DNA of 64,000 bases. Origin: Pectobacterium punjabense (GTDB lineage: Bacteria > Pseudomonadota > Gammaproteobacteria > Enterobacterales > Enterobacteriaceae). Below, in pieces: positions 35,844 to 46,425 of the stretch. The first letter of the stretch is position 1. The number at the start of each line of letters is the position of its first letter. The notes under the pieces are model-generated. The model did no database searches and was not told where the DNA came from. It saw nothing but the letters and a program-made list of their open reading frames with translations. Both the position numbers and the translations under genes were made by a program. Location of the stretch: positions 1,798,001 through 1,862,000 of the forward strand of contig NZ_CP038498.1 in assembly GCF_012427845.1 (NCBI RefSeq). Reading direction: 5' to 3'.

Positions 35844-36638
35844 TTATTTTACGTCTACGCCCCACTTGGTGATGTCAATCTGTCCATCACCGCCAAAGAT
35901 CTCTGTACCGAACTGAACGCTGCTGATATATTTTGTATTACTCATCCATTTCTTGGTTCCCACTAGATAGTTGGTGAAATGGCGAATATTGAGTGATGCG
36001 CTGTTGGTATTAGAGGTACGGACAAAGGAAAATACGTTCCACCCTTTGCCATTACCCGCATTGATCCAACCTTTGAATACATTCCAGCTACTGCCTCCAA
36101 GGAAAACTGTTTCAATATAATCACCGGCTGGGCCTGCATTGGTATTATTTAGCCAGATCATTAATTCATCGGTAGGCGTAGAATCCCAATTGGCTTTATC
36201 GGTGGTGTGGAACCATATGTCATAAGCGGCATTATACGTGCCGGTAGATTTGATGGAATAAGTGACGTTGCTGGTAATGCTTTTATTACTGGATAATTTT
36301 ATCGGCAATCCACTATTTTCCGTATAACCCGCTGTCCAGTGCCAGCCGCTCACCAGTGATGGATAGGCTTTAACGCTGTGGCTACTGCTTGGCCAGTGCC
36401 AGTTCCACCCCATGCTGGTTGGGCTATTATAGAAAACAGTTTGCCGCCATCCTTTTACTTCATCTTTTCCCCAGACGTTATTGAATACATAATATTTATT
36501 ATTTTCAAAATAGAGTTTGTCAGCATCCTTTGAAGAGCTGGCAGCAGAAACTGTTAATGGTGAGAGTAATAAGGCAGATAAGAGTACGGGTAGCAATGTG
36601 CGGAAATTTCGCTGTGATTGGGTATTCGTAATAAGCAT
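35844..36638 (-). CDS. celS: CelS, secreted endoglucanase (glycoside hydrolase family 12)
   Basis: A 264-residue protein with a Sec signal peptide (about 1-32, ending ...LTVSAAS). The mature part is a GH12 β-jelly-roll: NVWG near the start, DELMIWLN with catalytic nucleophile E158, and FGTEIFGG with acid/base E246. The length equals the CelS cellulase described from Pectobacterium carotovorum, and the residue pattern fits; family GH12 is firm. It cleaves β-1,4-glucan (possibly xyloglucan) outside the cell. No cellulose-binding module is fused. It is monocistronic, unusual next to the biotin gene bioA, and is one of the plant cell-wall degrading enzymes that mark soft-rot bacteria. The upstream 275 bases hold its promoter; no regulator box was identified. 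Confidence 0.92.
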   Translation of the reverse strand: MLITNTQSQRNFRTLLPVLLSALLLSPLTVSAASSSKDADKLYFENNKYYVFNNVWGKDEVKGWRQTVFYNSPTSMGWNWHWPSSSHSVKAYPSLVSGWHWTAGYTENSGLPIKLSSNKSITSNVTYSIKSTGTYNAAYDIWFHTTDKANWDSTPTDELMIWLNNTNAGPAGDYIETVFLGGSSWNVFKGWINAGNGKGWNVFSFVRTSNTNSASLNIRHFTNYLVGTKKWMSNTKYISSVQFGTEIFGGDGQIDITKWGVDVK

Positions 36639-36913
36639 AATAAATCTCCTTTTACTATATGCTTGGGATATTTCACTCTGAAATCTAGCATGTGCTCAGT
36701 CAGTGTACATATCTAATTAAATATAAATCGTGGTGTGCTTAACAGTTATTGTTTTTTATGTGCTATCAGCATAATTCAATTCATCACTCATGGATAAAAT
36801 GAAAATCTTATTCATGGAATAATTATAAGAACGGTAATGAATAGTGATAATACGAAGTAAAATCAAGAGCCGTGGTTTTGAGGCACACAGGATCGTGCGC
36901 CTTAGGTTGCCGA

Positions 36914-38218
36914 TTATTTAAATAGCTGTTCGTCACGAATAGCGGCGCAGACAGCGTCGGTCAGTTTACGCAGTTCATCAGGCTGAATGATAAACGGCGG
37001 CATCAGATAAATGAGTCGACCAAACGGTCGAATCCAGACACCTCGCTCGACGAAGAAGCGCTGTAATCGCGCCATATTGACCGGGCGCTGTGTTTCCACC
37101 ACGCCGATAGCACCCAGTACGCGAACGTTCGCTACCTGCGGAGATTCCGCACAGGGATGCAGTGCTTCTCGCAGTTGCCGCTCAATATATTGTACCTGAC
37201 TTTGCCAATGATTTTCCGCCAGCAGCGATAAACTGGCGCTGGCTGCTGCGCAGGCTAGCGGATTGCCCATAAATGTAGGGCCGTGCATAAAACAGCCTGC
37301 CGCACCATTGCTGATCGTTTCGGCCACGCTCCGGGTAGTCAGCGTGGCTGAGAGGGTCATGTAGCCGCCAGTCAGCGCTTTTCCCAGACACATAATGTCG
37401 GGTGAAATTCCCGCGTGTTCGCAGGCAAACAGTTTGCCGGTGCGGCCAAATCCGGTAGCGATTTCATCGGCAATCAGCAGCACGCCGAAGCGATCGCATA
37501 GCTCCCGAACCCGACGCAGATAGGCCGGGTGGTAAAAACGCATTCCACCTGCGCCCTGCACGATGGGCTCCAGAATGACGGCTGCGATCTCAAGAGCGTG
37601 CGTCGACAGCATCGCCTGTAATGGTGCGATATCGGCTTCCTGCCAGTCATCGGCAAAACCGCTTTCGTTGATAGAGGCACAGGGTGGCGCATCAACAAAC
37701 AGGTGAGCAGGCAAATAGCCCTGATACAGGCTGTGCATCGAATTCTGTGGATCGCATACGGACATCGCCCCGAAAGTGTCACCGTGGTAGCCATGACGCA
37801 GAGTGAGGAAGCGTTGGCGGGTTTCACCGCGTGCTTGCCAATACTGTAGCGCCATTTTCATCGCCACTTCGACGGCTACCGAACCGGAGTCCGCCAGAAA
37901 CACGCATTCCAACGCATCCGGTGTGATGTCCACCAGTTGGCGGCACAACGCCACCGCCGCCGGATGGGTGATCCCGCCAAACATCACGTGCGACATCTGT
38001 CTGAGCTGAGCCTCCACTGCCTGATTGATCGCTGGATGGTTGTAACCGTGAATGGCTGCCCACCACGATGACATGCCATCAATCAGGCGACGTCCGTCAT
38101 CCAGTTGCAGCTCGACGCCGCTGGCCGATACCACCGGATAGCACGGCAGAGGCGTAGTCATCGACGTGTAGGGATGCCAAATGTGGCGCTGGTCAAAAGC
38201 AATGTCGTCCGGGCTCAT
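36914..38218 (-). CDS. bioA: BioA, adenosylmethionine-8-amino-7-oxononanoate aminotransferase
   Basis: A 434-residue class-III aminotransferase. [10 protein letters not shown] at the start, [12 protein letters not shown], the [12 protein letters not shown] segment, [11 protein letters not shown] and the pyridoxal-phosphate lysine in [11 protein letters not shown] match BioA. It converts KAPA to DAPA using S-adenosylmethionine as the amino donor. Divergent from bioBFCD around the BirA operator at 38228-38261, as in E. coli. Confidence 0.97.
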   Translation of the reverse strand: MSPDDIAFDQRHIWHPYTSMTTPLPCYPVVSASGVELQLDDGRRLIDGMSSWWAAIHGYNHPAINQAVEAQLRQMSHVMFGGITHPAAVALCRQLVDITPDALECVFLADSGSVAVEVAMKMALQYWQARGETRQRFLTLRHGYHGDTFGAMSVCDPQNSMHSLYQGYLPAHLFVDAPPCASINESGFADDWQEADIAPLQAMLSTHALEIAAVILEPIVQGAGGMRFYHPAYLRRVRELCDRFGVLLIADEIATGFGRTGKLFACEHAGISPDIMCLGKALTGGYMTLSATLTTRSVAETISNGAAGCFMHGPTFMGNPLACAAASASLSLLAENHWQSQVQYIERQLREALHPCAESPQVANVRVLGAIGVVETQRPVNMARLQRFFVERGVWIRPFGRLIYLMPPFIIQPDELRKLTDAVCAAIRDEQLFK

Positions 38219-38227
38219 GATGATCTT

Positions 38228-38261
38228 TCGTAAACTAAAATGGATTCTATTTGGTTGACAG
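38228..38261. promoter_or_regulatory. BirA-type biotin operator
   Basis: TCGTAAACT and GGTTGACAG are separated by exactly 16 bases, the spacing of the enterobacterial bio operator (TTGTAAACC-N16-GGTTTACAA). It lies between the divergent bioA and bioB starts. Repression by biotinyl-5'-AMP-bound BirA is established for this class; the site identity is by pattern. Confidence 0.88.
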
Positions 38262-38313
38262 TATATCGGGTTAATTTACACTGGCGAAACGTTTTTAGTT
38301 TGGAGATGCCGAA

Positions 38314-39351
38314 GTGGCTGACCGCATGTACTGGACGCTTGAGCAAGCGCAAGACTTATTTAATAAACCTTTTCTGGAACTGATGTTTGAAGCGCAGCAG
38401 ATCCACCGTCAGCATTTTGATCCCCGCCAGGTGCAGGTTAGTACGCTGCTGTCGATCAAAACCGGTTCCTGTCCTGAGGACTGTAAGTATTGTCCGCAAA
38501 GTTCCCGCTACCGTACCGGGATTGATACTGAACGCCTGATGCAGGTTGAACAGGTGCTGGAGTCGGCTCGTCAGGCGAAAGCCGCAGGATCGACGCGCTT
38601 TTGTATGGGAGCCGCGTGGAAAAATCCGCACGAGCGTGACATGCCGTATCTGGAACAGATGGTGCAAGGCGTGAAAGCGATGGGGATGGAAACCTGCATG
38701 ACGCTGGGGACACTGCACAACGATCAGGCCGAGCGTTTGGCTTCTGCCGGGCTGGATTTCTATAACCATAACCTTGATACCTCGCCGGAGTTTTACGGCA
38801 GCATCATCACGACCCGCACGTATCAGGAACGTCTGGACACACTGGATAAAGTGCGCGGTGCGGGCATTAAAGTCTGCTCGGGCGGCATTGTTGGGTTGGG
38901 GGAAACCGTGCGCGACCGCGCCGGGCTGCTGGTGCAACTGGCTAACCTGCCGACGCCGCCGGAAAGCGTGCCGATCAACATGCTGGTGAAGGTCAAAGGC
39001 ACGCCGCTGGCGGATAACGATGATGTCGATCCGTTTGATTTTATTCGGACTATTGCCGTCGCGCGCATCATGATGCCGGCCTCCTATGTGCGCCTGTCTG
39101 CCGGACGCGAGCAGATGAGTGAGCAAACGCAGGCAATGTGCTTTATGGCGGGGGCGAACTCCATTTTCTACGGCTGCAAACTGCTTACCACGCCAAACCC
39201 GAAAGAAGACAAAGATCTGGCGCTGTTCCTCAAATTAGGTCTGAATCCGCAGCAGACGGGTACCGAGTACGGGGATAACCAACAGCAGCAGCGCTTGACG
39301 GAGCAGCTGATTAACGCGGATAGCGAGCAGTTTTATAATGCTGCGGTATAA
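38314..39351 (+). CDS. bioB: BioB, biotin synthase
   Basis: A 345-residue radical-SAM enzyme. [11 protein letters not shown] gives the CxxxCxxC iron-sulfur cluster. [19 protein letters not shown] and the second cluster ligands in the C-terminal part ([10 protein letters not shown] region) fit BioB. It inserts sulfur into dethiobiotin to make biotin. First gene of bioBFCD; the BirA operator lies about 50 bases upstream. Confidence 0.98.
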   Translation: MADRMYWTLEQAQDLFNKPFLELMFEAQQIHRQHFDPRQVQVSTLLSIKTGSCPEDCKYCPQSSRYRTGIDTERLMQVEQVLESARQAKAAGSTRFCMGAAWKNPHERDMPYLEQMVQGVKAMGMETCMTLGTLHNDQAERLASAGLDFYNHNLDTSPEFYGSIITTRTYQERLDTLDKVRGAGIKVCSGGIVGLGETVRDRAGLLVQLANLPTPPESVPINMLVKVKGTPLADNDDVDPFDFIRTIAVARIMMPASYVRLSAGREQMSEQTQAMCFMAGANSIFYGCKLLTTPNPKEDKDLALFLKLGLNPQQTGTEYGDNQQQQRLTEQLINADSEQFYNAAV

Positions 39352-39390
39352 CGCGTGGGACGCAAACCGCAGAATAAGGCGTGCTGAATC

Positions 39391-40548
39391 ATGAGCTGGC
39401 AGCAACGTATTGAAACCGCGTTGGTACAGCGTCAGAAGGATGATGCTTACCGCGTGCGGCTGGCTAATCAAGGCGGTAGTGGACGCTGGCTGATGCAGGG
39501 CGATCGCTGCTATCTGAATTTTTCCAGCAACGATTATCTGGGGTTGAGCCATCATCCCGAGATTGTGCGTGCCTGGCAGCAGGGCGCAGAGCAATACGGT
39601 ATTGGCAGCGGCGGCTCCGGGCATGTGACGGGGTATACCGATGCGCATGCCGCGCTGGAAAATCAGCTTGCCGACTGGTTGGGTTACCCGCGTGCGCTGC
39701 TGTTTATTTCAGGTTATGCCGCGAATCAGGCCGTGGTGGCCGCGCTGGCACAGGCGGAAGATAGGATTTTTGCCGATAAACTTAGCCATGCTTCATTGCT
39801 GGAGGCTGCCGCACAGTCACCGGCGACGCTGCGGCGCTTTAAACATAATCAGGCCGATAGCCTGCAAGCGCTGCTGGAAAAGCCTACGGATGGCCAGACG
39901 CTGGTGGTGACCGAAGGCGTGTTCAGTATGGATGGCGACACTGCACCGCTGTCGGCATTGCAAACCCAATGCCGGGCGCATCATGCCTGGCTAATGGTGG
40001 ACGATGCACATGGGATTGGCGTGCTGGGCGATGAAGGTCGCGGGAGCTGCTGGCAGCAAGGCGTTAAACCAGAGCTGCTCATCGTCACGTTCGGTAAGGC
40101 ATTTGGCGTCAGCGGTGCGGCGGTGCTGTGTGCAGAACCATTGGCTGAGTACTTCCTGCAATTTGCCCGTCATTTGATTTACAGCACGTCGATGCCAGCG
40201 GCACAGGCCTGTGCGCTGAGCGCGGCAGTCAATTGCGTCCGGCAGGGCGATGCGCGGCGTGATGCGCTACAGCGTAATATCGCGCAGTTTCGCGCGGGTT
40301 TTTCCAACTCGTCATACCAACTGATGGATTCACAGAGTGCGATTCAACCGCTGATTGTTGGTGAGAATGCGCGGGCGCTGGCACTGATGAGCCATCTGCG
40401 TGAACAGGGCGTGTGGGTTAGCGCGATGCGGCCGCCGACGGTGCCGCCTGGCAGTGCGCGTCTGCGGATTACGCTGACGGCGGAACACCAGCCGGAAGAT
40501 ATCAGCCGCTTGCTTACGGTATTGCACCATGCTGACAGAAAACTATAA
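39391..40548 (+). CDS. bioF: BioF, 8-amino-7-oxononanoate synthase
   Basis: A 385-residue α-oxoamine synthase. [42 protein letters not shown] and the pyridoxal-phosphate lysine in [13 protein letters not shown] are present. It joins pimeloyl-ACP and alanine. The end overlaps bioC by 20 bases, so translation is coupled. Confidence 0.97.
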   Translation: MSWQQRIETALVQRQKDDAYRVRLANQGGSGRWLMQGDRCYLNFSSNDYLGLSHHPEIVRAWQQGAEQYGIGSGGSGHVTGYTDAHAALENQLADWLGYPRALLFISGYAANQAVVAALAQAEDRIFADKLSHASLLEAAAQSPATLRRFKHNQADSLQALLEKPTDGQTLVVTEGVFSMDGDTAPLSALQTQCRAHHAWLMVDDAHGIGVLGDEGRGSCWQQGVKPELLIVTFGKAFGVSGAAVLCAEPLAEYFLQFARHLIYSTSMPAAQACALSAAVNCVRQGDARRDALQRNIAQFRAGFSNSSYQLMDSQSAIQPLIVGENARALALMSHLREQGVWVSAMRPPTVPPGSARLRITLTAEHQPEDISRLLTVLHHADRKL

Positions 40549-41290
40549 CAAACAGGCCATTGCGCTGGCGTTTGGGCGTGCAGCGGGGGGCTATGACCAG
40601 TTTGCCGAACTGCAACGCACCAGCGGAGAACGCCTGCTGGCGCTGATGCCGCCGCACAGCGGTTTACAGGTATTGGATGCAGGGTGTGGAACAGGACACT
40701 TCAGCCGTTACTGGCGTCAGGCTGGTAAAAATGTGACTGCGCTGGATTTGTCGGCGGCGATGCTCGCACAGGCGCGCGAGCGGCACGCTGCGGATCGTTA
40801 CCAGGAAGGGGATATCGAAAACTTGCCGCTGGCTGATCGCTGTGTGGATATCAGTTACAGCAATCTGGCTGTGCAGTGGTGCAACTCGTTACCGCGTGCG
40901 TTGGCAGAACTGTACCGAGTGACGCGGCCGGGAGGCATTATTGCGTTTGCCACGCTGGTAGACGGTTCCTTAAGCGAGCTGTCGCAGGCGTGGCAGCGGC
41001 TGGACGGTACGCGGCGGACGAATCGCTTTCTGCCGCTCTCCACGATTGACGCGGCCTGTCAGCCTTATCGACATTATTTGGTGCAGGAGCGTGAGGTATG
41101 CCTTTTTCCCGATGTGCTAGCGCTGATGAAATCGCTCAAGGGAATTGGTGCAACCTGGCTGCATGAAGGGCGCACGCCGGGGCTATTGAGCCGGGCACGT
41201 TTGGCTTCGCTGGCGGCTTGCTATCCGCAAGAACAGGGCGGTTATCCGCTCAGCTATCAACTGGTTTATGGAGTGATTTATCGTGATTGA
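40529..41290 (+). CDS. bioC: BioC, malonyl-ACP O-methyltransferase
   Basis: A 253-residue SAM-dependent methyltransferase. Motif [16 protein letters not shown], then [12 protein letters not shown] and the BioC-typical [21 protein letters not shown]. It methylates malonyl-ACP to start pimelate synthesis. It overlaps bioF and bioD at both ends (20 and 8 bases). Confidence 0.96.
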   Translation: MLTENYNKQAIALAFGRAAGGYDQFAELQRTSGERLLALMPPHSGLQVLDAGCGTGHFSRYWRQAGKNVTALDLSAAMLAQARERHAADRYQEGDIENLPLADRCVDISYSNLAVQWCNSLPRALAELYRVTRPGGIIAFATLVDGSLSELSQAWQRLDGTRRTNRFLPLSTIDAACQPYRHYLVQEREVCLFPDVLALMKSLKGIGATWLHEGRTPGLLSRARLASLAACYPQEQGGYPLSYQLVYGVIYRD

Positions 41291-41981
41291 ACGCTGGTTT
41301 GTGACGGGCACAGATACTGAAGTGGGGAAAACCGTTGCAAGTACGGCGCTGCTTCAGGCGGCGGGGCGCGCCGGATACCGCACCGCTGGCTATAAGCCTG
41401 TGGCGTCCGGCTGTGAGATGACGGCGGATGGTATTCGCAACAGCGACGCGCTGGTGCTTCAGGCCAATAGCCGTATCCATCTTGATTACCCGATGGTGAA
41501 CCCGCTGGCGTTTATGGAACCGACGTCACCGCATATTATCAGTGCGGCGGAGCAGCGGCCGATTCATCTTTCGGCGTTGTCGGCAGGGTTACGTGCATTA
41601 GAAGCTCAGGCTGATTGGGTGCTGGTCGAGGGCGCTGGTGGGTGGTTTACGCCGCTGTCGGAACAGGATACGTTTGCCGACTGGGTGGGGCAGGAACAGC
41701 TTCCTGTGATTTTGGTCGTTGGTATCAAATTGGGCTGCATTAACCATGCGATGCTCACCGCCCATGCTATTCAACATGCAGGTTTGCACCTTGGTGGCTG
41801 GATCGCTAACGACATCATGCCGCCTGGGAAATGGCACCAGCCGTATCTACAAACGTTGCAACAGCGCTTGCCTGCACCGATGCTGGGTGAAATTCCTTAT
41901 TTATCGACTCTCCATCAACATGATCTGGGGCAGTATATTGATATTGGATTATTAAAAAATAGACCGGACTTTGGAGAGTGA
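41283..41981 (+). CDS. bioD: BioD, dethiobiotin synthetase
   Basis: A 232-residue protein with the P-loop GTDTEVGKT, the GYKPVASGCE segment and LVEGAGGWFTPL. It closes the ureido ring of DAPA to dethiobiotin using ATP and CO2. The start overlaps bioC by 8 bases. The last gene of the operon; an inverted repeat follows at 42003-42045. Confidence 0.97.
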   Translation: MIERWFVTGTDTEVGKTVASTALLQAAGRAGYRTAGYKPVASGCEMTADGIRNSDALVLQANSRIHLDYPMVNPLAFMEPTSPHIISAAEQRPIHLSALSAGLRALEAQADWVLVEGAGGWFTPLSEQDTFADWVGQEQLPVILVVGIKLGCINHAMLTAHAIQHAGLHLGGWIANDIMPPGKWHQPYLQTLQQRLPAPMLGEIPYLSTLHQHDLGQYIDIGLLKNRPDFGE

Positions 41982-42002
41982 AAAAACTCGTCATGCTTCG
42001 AG

Positions 42003-42045
42003 CCACCCGAGTTATGTAAATATATACGGTAAATCATTCGGGTGG
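42003..42045. terminator. Inverted repeat after bioD
   Basis: CCACCCGA (42003-42010) pairs with TCGGGTGG (42038-42045), with partial extension inward; the loop of about 27 bases is long. GTTATTTATT follows. It may end bioD and the convergent unknown gene, or be a relic of the repeat family seen at 20391-20733. Confidence 0.45.
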
Positions 42046-42047
42046 TG

Positions 42048-42830
42048 TTATTTATTAGCGATGGGTTTGACAAAAAGATTAAAGGCATTCACTTTAGCGA
42101 GCCTGTTATTACAATGTATAGCCTTGATACTTGATAGGTAATGTATTCTTGACATAATCACCAGATCTCCGACGCCTTCATATCCATCATTCAGTAATCG
42201 GCTAATAACATTTGCTGTGAGTGACAATATCGACTCATGGTTTTTATGTAGTGAGAGTAATACGTAATTGTCGATAATGTTGATAGGTGTTGATATGAGT
42301 TTGTTTTCATGGTGGATGACAATGTTTCCATTGCTATACAGACTGTTTATTGATGGAGTTATTTCGATGAGGTGCTCGTTAGAAATATTTTCCCTTCTTA
42401 ATACCTCCAGATTGAGGTATGCCTCTCTATAATGTAAATATGTGCGTTGATAGGTTGGTTTGTGCGTTAAATCATTTATATTAATGATTGGTAAGGTTTT
42501 TTTTAAGTCATTTTTTTTATAAAAAAGGCATATTTCATATGCCAACAATTTTTGTTGAGATGAGTTTGAGTTGAAAACAACAGCAAGGTTTTCATCTATA
42601 TCATGAATATTCGATATTTTATGTAAGGTATCAGCCAATTTTTTCCTTTCGGCTGACAAACTTATGTAGGGAATGATATTCAATCCGCTGAATTGACTGT
42701 CGGGAGTCGCATAGGTGAAACAATAACTAATGTGATATATTTTTTTTTCTTTTACATATTTAGACAGTGAAATGTATAAATGATAGTCCAATACAATGTA
42801 CTTTGCTGTTGGCATGTGATAAAGACCCAT
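42048..42830 (-). CDS. Protein of unknown function beside the Cys-rich gene
   Basis: A 260-residue protein without signal peptide or transmembrane segment; the start could be ATG 42830 or ATG 42815. It is rich in Ile, Asn, Lys and Tyr, mostly α/β mixed, with segments PIININDL, ENKLISTPINIIDNYVLL and a helical SILSLTANVISRLLNDGYEG. It follows the cysteine-rich gene by 44 bases on the same strand, and the AT-rich composition differs strongly from bioD. Neither this gene nor its partner belongs to the bio-uvrB interval in E. coli. It was probably acquired horizontally; an immunity or regulatory role for the partner is only a guess. Confidence 0.6.
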   Translation of the reverse strand: MGLYHMPTAKYIVLDYHLYISLSKYVKEKKIYHISYCFTYATPDSQFSGLNIIPYISLSAERKKLADTLHKISNIHDIDENLAVVFNSNSSQQKLLAYEICLFYKKNDLKKTLPIININDLTHKPTYQRTYLHYREAYLNLEVLRRENISNEHLIEITPSINSLYSNGNIVIHHENKLISTPINIIDNYVLLSLHKNHESILSLTANVISRLLNDGYEGVGDLVIMSRIHYLSSIKAIHCNNRLAKVNAFNLFVKPIANK

Positions 42831-42874
42831 TAAAACTCACTGGACATATATTACACTAAAATGAGTTGGCGTAT

Positions 42875-43210
42875 TTAAATACATGCCGGAGGCCAATAGC
42901 CATAAGTATTACAATAGCCTAAACAATCTGCACATTGACTTGTTCCATATACACGCCCCGGAACTTGTCCTTGACCCTGAATACATTCGACGTATTTGCC
43001 TGTGCAATATGGGTTGGCTGCGATATTTTTTATATTCTTATCTGGCCATTTCTTATCCATTAAAAGATTCTGGATGTAATTCTTTTTCGTGGTAGGAGAT
43101 TTTATCTCATCGATGACAGTGTAATGAGTGCTGTTGTTAGCATAAGAATTTGATAGCACTAATAGATTTAAAAAAAATAATCCGATTATGATATGAAGAC
43201 AACGTCGCAT
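42875..43210 (-). CDS. Small secreted six-cysteine protein
   Basis: A 111-residue protein. A signal peptide (MRRCLHIIIGLFFLNLLVLSNSYA, about 1-24) is followed by a helical linker and a 42-residue C-terminal cysteine cluster: C69, C76, C93, C96, C100, C110, with PGRVYGTSQCADC and YWPPAC. Six cysteines suggest three disulfides formed in the periplasm, a defensin- or toxin-like compact domain. The start ATG 43210 follows GGAGAA at 43221-43226 on the minus strand. It is the first gene of a likely two-gene unit with the 260-residue gene. No known family was recognised. Confidence 0.65.
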   Translation of the reverse strand: MRRCLHIIIGLFFLNLLVLSNSYANNSTHYTVIDEIKSPTTKKNYIQNLLMDKKWPDKNIKNIAANPYCTGKYVECIQGQGQVPGRVYGTSQCADCLGYCNTYGYWPPACI

Positions 43211-43808
43211 ATGTAAGTTCTCCTTTGCTTATTTTACGCTTTAATCCTATCCATTTATTTATAGATAAAATAATTAGGTGGTTAAGTAAAGTGCGATATT
43301 TTCATATGGTTATTGAGTTTCAGCATAAAAGAATAATCAATCGCTCTAAACGTTTTTAGAAATCCTACTGCCGAAGATTGCTAAAAACAGCGCTCATTCA
43401 GAAATAAAGCGGGTGTTTTTGCGTGGACCGTACTAGGGTGAAACAGGTTTTCCTCTTCATAGTTAATGGTGCTGTGGAAGAGCGGGAAAGCGGAAGTTAA
43501 GCAAAAAAGGTTGATGGATTTTCTTGGTTTTAGGAATAACAACGAATTTGGCTGTTTTTTACCTTAACTTATCCTATGAATGTAAATTCTGGGTTTTTAT
43601 TAAAATCAATAGGTAAAACCTTCATTTTTTGCCTCTCCTTCCCCGCTATGTCTGAATGGTGACATGTGAATCCTCGACTATTTTTAGTCTTTTTCCGTCT
43701 AATACTTATGCGATAAATCACAGAAAGAGTGTGAAGAAAATCCATATCAGGAGGGATCGCGAATGAAGCGGGTGTTTCTCTAACTCAGGGCTGATGCGGG
43801 GTTGTGGG

Positions 43809-43835
43809 AGTTATCCACCATTTCTGTGGATAACT
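43809..43835. promoter_or_regulatory. Paired DnaA-box-like sites
   Basis: AGTTATCCAC (43809-43818) and GTGGATAACT (43826-43835) form a perfect inverted repeat with a 7-base spacer. The right arm contains a consensus DnaA box (TTATCCACA read on the minus strand, 43825-43833); the left has one mismatch. DnaA sites were reported in the E. coli uvrB control region, to my memory. Confidence 0.55.
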
Positions 43836-44136
43836 ATGTGTATTATGGATAGACAACGCGTCCTAAGCGAGAGCTGGCGCGGGTTCTCGCTGGGTTGACG
43901 CTATTCTCCACGGTTTTGTTAATCTATTTATTATCATATGGTTAAGTAAAATCAAGCGTCTTGGACATCAACGACGTGTAGTTGCATAAATTAACGTCAC
44001 TGGTCATCCCAGTATGTTACATCTTTACCTAATCTGGGGATAAATCATGATGATTTTATCTGGTAGATTAAAGATGAATGTGCTAGCAAATTAATTTGTC
44101 GATTAATCATCCAATCCAGCGATAATTTCCTTGATG

Positions 44137-44152
44137 CTGTTTTTATATCCAG
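44137..44152. promoter_or_regulatory. LexA (SOS) box of uvrB
   Basis: CTGTTTTTATATCCAG fits CTGT-N8-xCAG and differs little from the E. coli uvrB operator CTGTTTTTTTATCCAG. It lies about 200 bases before uvrB. SOS induction of uvrB is established in E. coli; here it is inferred from the site. Confidence 0.88.
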
Positions 44153-44353
44153 TATCATGGCAGTGGCAAATTTCATCATTGGCATTCAGAATAAAGCATC
44201 GTGCGTCACAGGTAGTGAGCGTGTCGCTGCATTTCTGACGACATCATTGCCGTGCGTGAAAGCGTCAGTCCGTGTCTTTTACCTGCCTTTGTGCGTCCAT
44301 CCACGAACATCGTATTTAGCGATGAGCAATAACGATAAGTAGCGTGCTTAACG

Positions 44354-46366
44354 ATGAGTAAAGTATTTACACTGAATTCCGACTTTAAACCGGCAGGCGA
44401 TCAGCCCGAAGCCATTCGTCGTTTAAAGGAGGGCCTGGAAGACGGCCTGGCGCACCAAACGCTGCTCGGGGTAACGGGTTCAGGTAAGACGTTCACAATA
44501 GCGAATGTGATTGCCGACCTTAATCGACCAACGATGATGCTGGCGCCGAATAAAACGCTGGCAGCGCAGCTGTACGGCGAAATGAAAGAATTCTTCCCTG
44601 ATAATGCCGTCGAGTATTTCGTTTCTTACTATGACTACTATCAGCCCGAAGCCTACGTCCCAAGCTCAGACACCTTTATTGAGAAAGATGCGTCGGTTAA
44701 CGAACATATCGAACAGATGCGCCTTTCCGCGACAAAAGCGCTGCTGGAACGGCGTGATGTGATCGTCGTAGCCTCGGTCTCCGCGATCTATGGTCTGGGC
44801 GATCCTGACTTATATCTGAAAATGATGCTGCATTTGACGCAGGGGATGCTGATTGACCAGCGCGCTATTTTGCGGCGTCTGGCTGAGTTGCAGTATTCCC
44901 GCAACGATCAGGCGTTTCAGCGCGGTACGTTTCGCGTACGTGGCGAAGTGATCGATATCTTCCCTGCGGAGTCTGATGAAATCGCGCTGCGCGTTGAATT
45001 ATTCGATGAAGAGGTGGAACGACTGTCGCTGTTTGATCCGCTGACAGGGCATGTCCTTCAAACGGTGCCGCGCTATACCATCTACCCCAAAACGCACTAT
45101 GTCACGCCGCGTGAGCGTATTTTGCAGGCGATGGAAGACATCAAAGTTGAACTTGCCGATCGCAGAAAGGTGCTACTGGCGAACGATAAGCTGGTGGAAG
45201 AACAGCGACTGAGCCAGCGCACGCAGTTTGATCTGGAGATGATGAACGAACTGGGATACTGCTCCGGTATCGAAAACTACTCACGTTATCTTTCAGGTCG
45301 TGGCCCCGGTGAGCCGCCACCGACGCTGTTTGACTACCTTCCTGCGGATGGGCTGCTGGTTATTGATGAATCCCACGTTACCGTACCCCAGATCGGCGGT
45401 ATGTATCGCGGTGACCGTGCGCGTAAAGAGACGTTGGTCGAATATGGTTTCCGGCTGCCTTCGGCGCTGGATAACCGACCGATGAAGTTTGAAGAATTTG
45501 AAGCGCTGGCACCGCAGACGATCTATGTGTCTGCGACGCCGGGTAACTATGAGCTGGAAAAATCGGGCGGTGAAGTGATCGATCAGGTCGTTCGCCCCAC
45601 AGGATTACTCGATCCGCTCATCGAGGTACGGCCTGTTGCAACACAGGTGGACGACCTGCTTTCCGAGATTCGCCTGCGCGCGGCGATTAACGAACGCGTG
45701 CTGGTAACGACGCTGACCAAGCGGATGGCGGAAGACCTGACGGAATATCTGGAAGAGCACGGCGAGCGGGTGCGTTATCTGCACTCGGATATTGATACCG
45801 TCGAACGTGTGGAAATCATCCGTGATTTGCGCCTTGGCGAGTTTGACGTACTGGTCGGTATCAACCTGTTGCGTGAAGGGTTAGACATGCCAGAAGTGTC
45901 GCTGGTGGCGATTCTGGATGCTGATAAAGAGGGTTTCTTGCGCTCTGAACGCTCTCTGATCCAGACGATTGGCCGCGCGGCGCGTAATCTGCGTGGCAAG
46001 GCGATTCTTTACGGCGACAGAATTACAGCGTCAATGGCGAAAGCGATTGGCGAAACGGAGCGGCGTCGTGAGAAGCAGGAAGCGTACAACACAGAACACG
46101 GTATTGTACCGCAGGGAATTAATAAGAAAATTTCCGATATTCTGCAACTGGGCCAGTCGGCGAGCAAAGGCAAAGGACGAGGCAATCGTAAAGCCGCGGA
46201 ACCCGCAGCGCGTTATGAACTCATGACGCCGAAGGCGCTGGAGCTGAAAATCCGCGAGTTGGAAAGTAAGATGTTAACGCACGCGCAGAACCTTGAATTT
46301 GAAGAGGCTGCCGCCCTGCGCGATGAAGTGCAGGCATTACGTGCACAATTTATTGCCGTCTCTTAG
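44354..46366 (+). CDS. uvrB: UvrB, excinuclease ABC subunit B
   Basis: A 670-residue helicase-fold repair protein. Walker [10 protein letters not shown], the β-hairpin region near [24 protein letters not shown] box [11 protein letters not shown], helicase motif [23 protein letters not shown] and the UVR domain at the C-terminus ([20 protein letters not shown]). It verifies DNA damage after loading by UvrA and recruits UvrC. Single gene behind the LexA box. Confidence 0.98.
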   Translation: MSKVFTLNSDFKPAGDQPEAIRRLKEGLEDGLAHQTLLGVTGSGKTFTIANVIADLNRPTMMLAPNKTLAAQLYGEMKEFFPDNAVEYFVSYYDYYQPEAYVPSSDTFIEKDASVNEHIEQMRLSATKALLERRDVIVVASVSAIYGLGDPDLYLKMMLHLTQGMLIDQRAILRRLAELQYSRNDQAFQRGTFRVRGEVIDIFPAESDEIALRVELFDEEVERLSLFDPLTGHVLQTVPRYTIYPKTHYVTPRERILQAMEDIKVELADRRKVLLANDKLVEEQRLSQRTQFDLEMMNELGYCSGIENYSRYLSGRGPGEPPPTLFDYLPADGLLVIDESHVTVPQIGGMYRGDRARKETLVEYGFRLPSALDNRPMKFEEFEALAPQTIYVSATPGNYELEKSGGEVIDQVVRPTGLLDPLIEVRPVATQVDDLLSEIRLRAAINERVLVTTLTKRMAEDLTEYLEEHGERVRYLHSDIDTVERVEIIRDLRLGEFDVLVGINLLREGLDMPEVSLVAILDADKEGFLRSERSLIQTIGRAARNLRGKAILYGDRITASMAKAIGETERRREKQEAYNTEHGIVPQGINKKISDILQLGQSASKGKGRGNRKAAEPAARYELMTPKALELKIRELESKMLTHAQNLEFEEAAALRDEVQALRAQFIAVS

Positions 46367-46425
46367 TGCCCGCTGCCTCCTCGCGATCGCAGCATGATAA
46401 CGACGTAGCACACTGCTAAGGAATC

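Larger units (their letters stand above)
43211..44353. other. 1.1-kb non-coding stretch before uvrB
   Basis: No convincing gene. It contains the promoter region of the Cys-rich gene at its left edge, the paired DnaA-box-like sites at 43809-43835 and the LexA box at 44137-44152. A 61-codon frame just before uvrB has no coding character. The length is unusual for this interval; it may be a decayed insertion. Confidence 0.55.

Noticed and set aside
35844..36638. Nip/NLP-type necrosis-inducing protein at the celS position
   Set aside because: The NPP1 hallmark GHRHDWE is absent, whereas the GH12 catalytic segments DELMIWL and FGTEIFGG are present.
44157..44342. A 61-codon frame just upstream of uvrB
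   Set aside because: It starts at the LexA box and ends before uvrB, with no Shine-Dalgarno and no recognisable features; likely chance reading of the leader.
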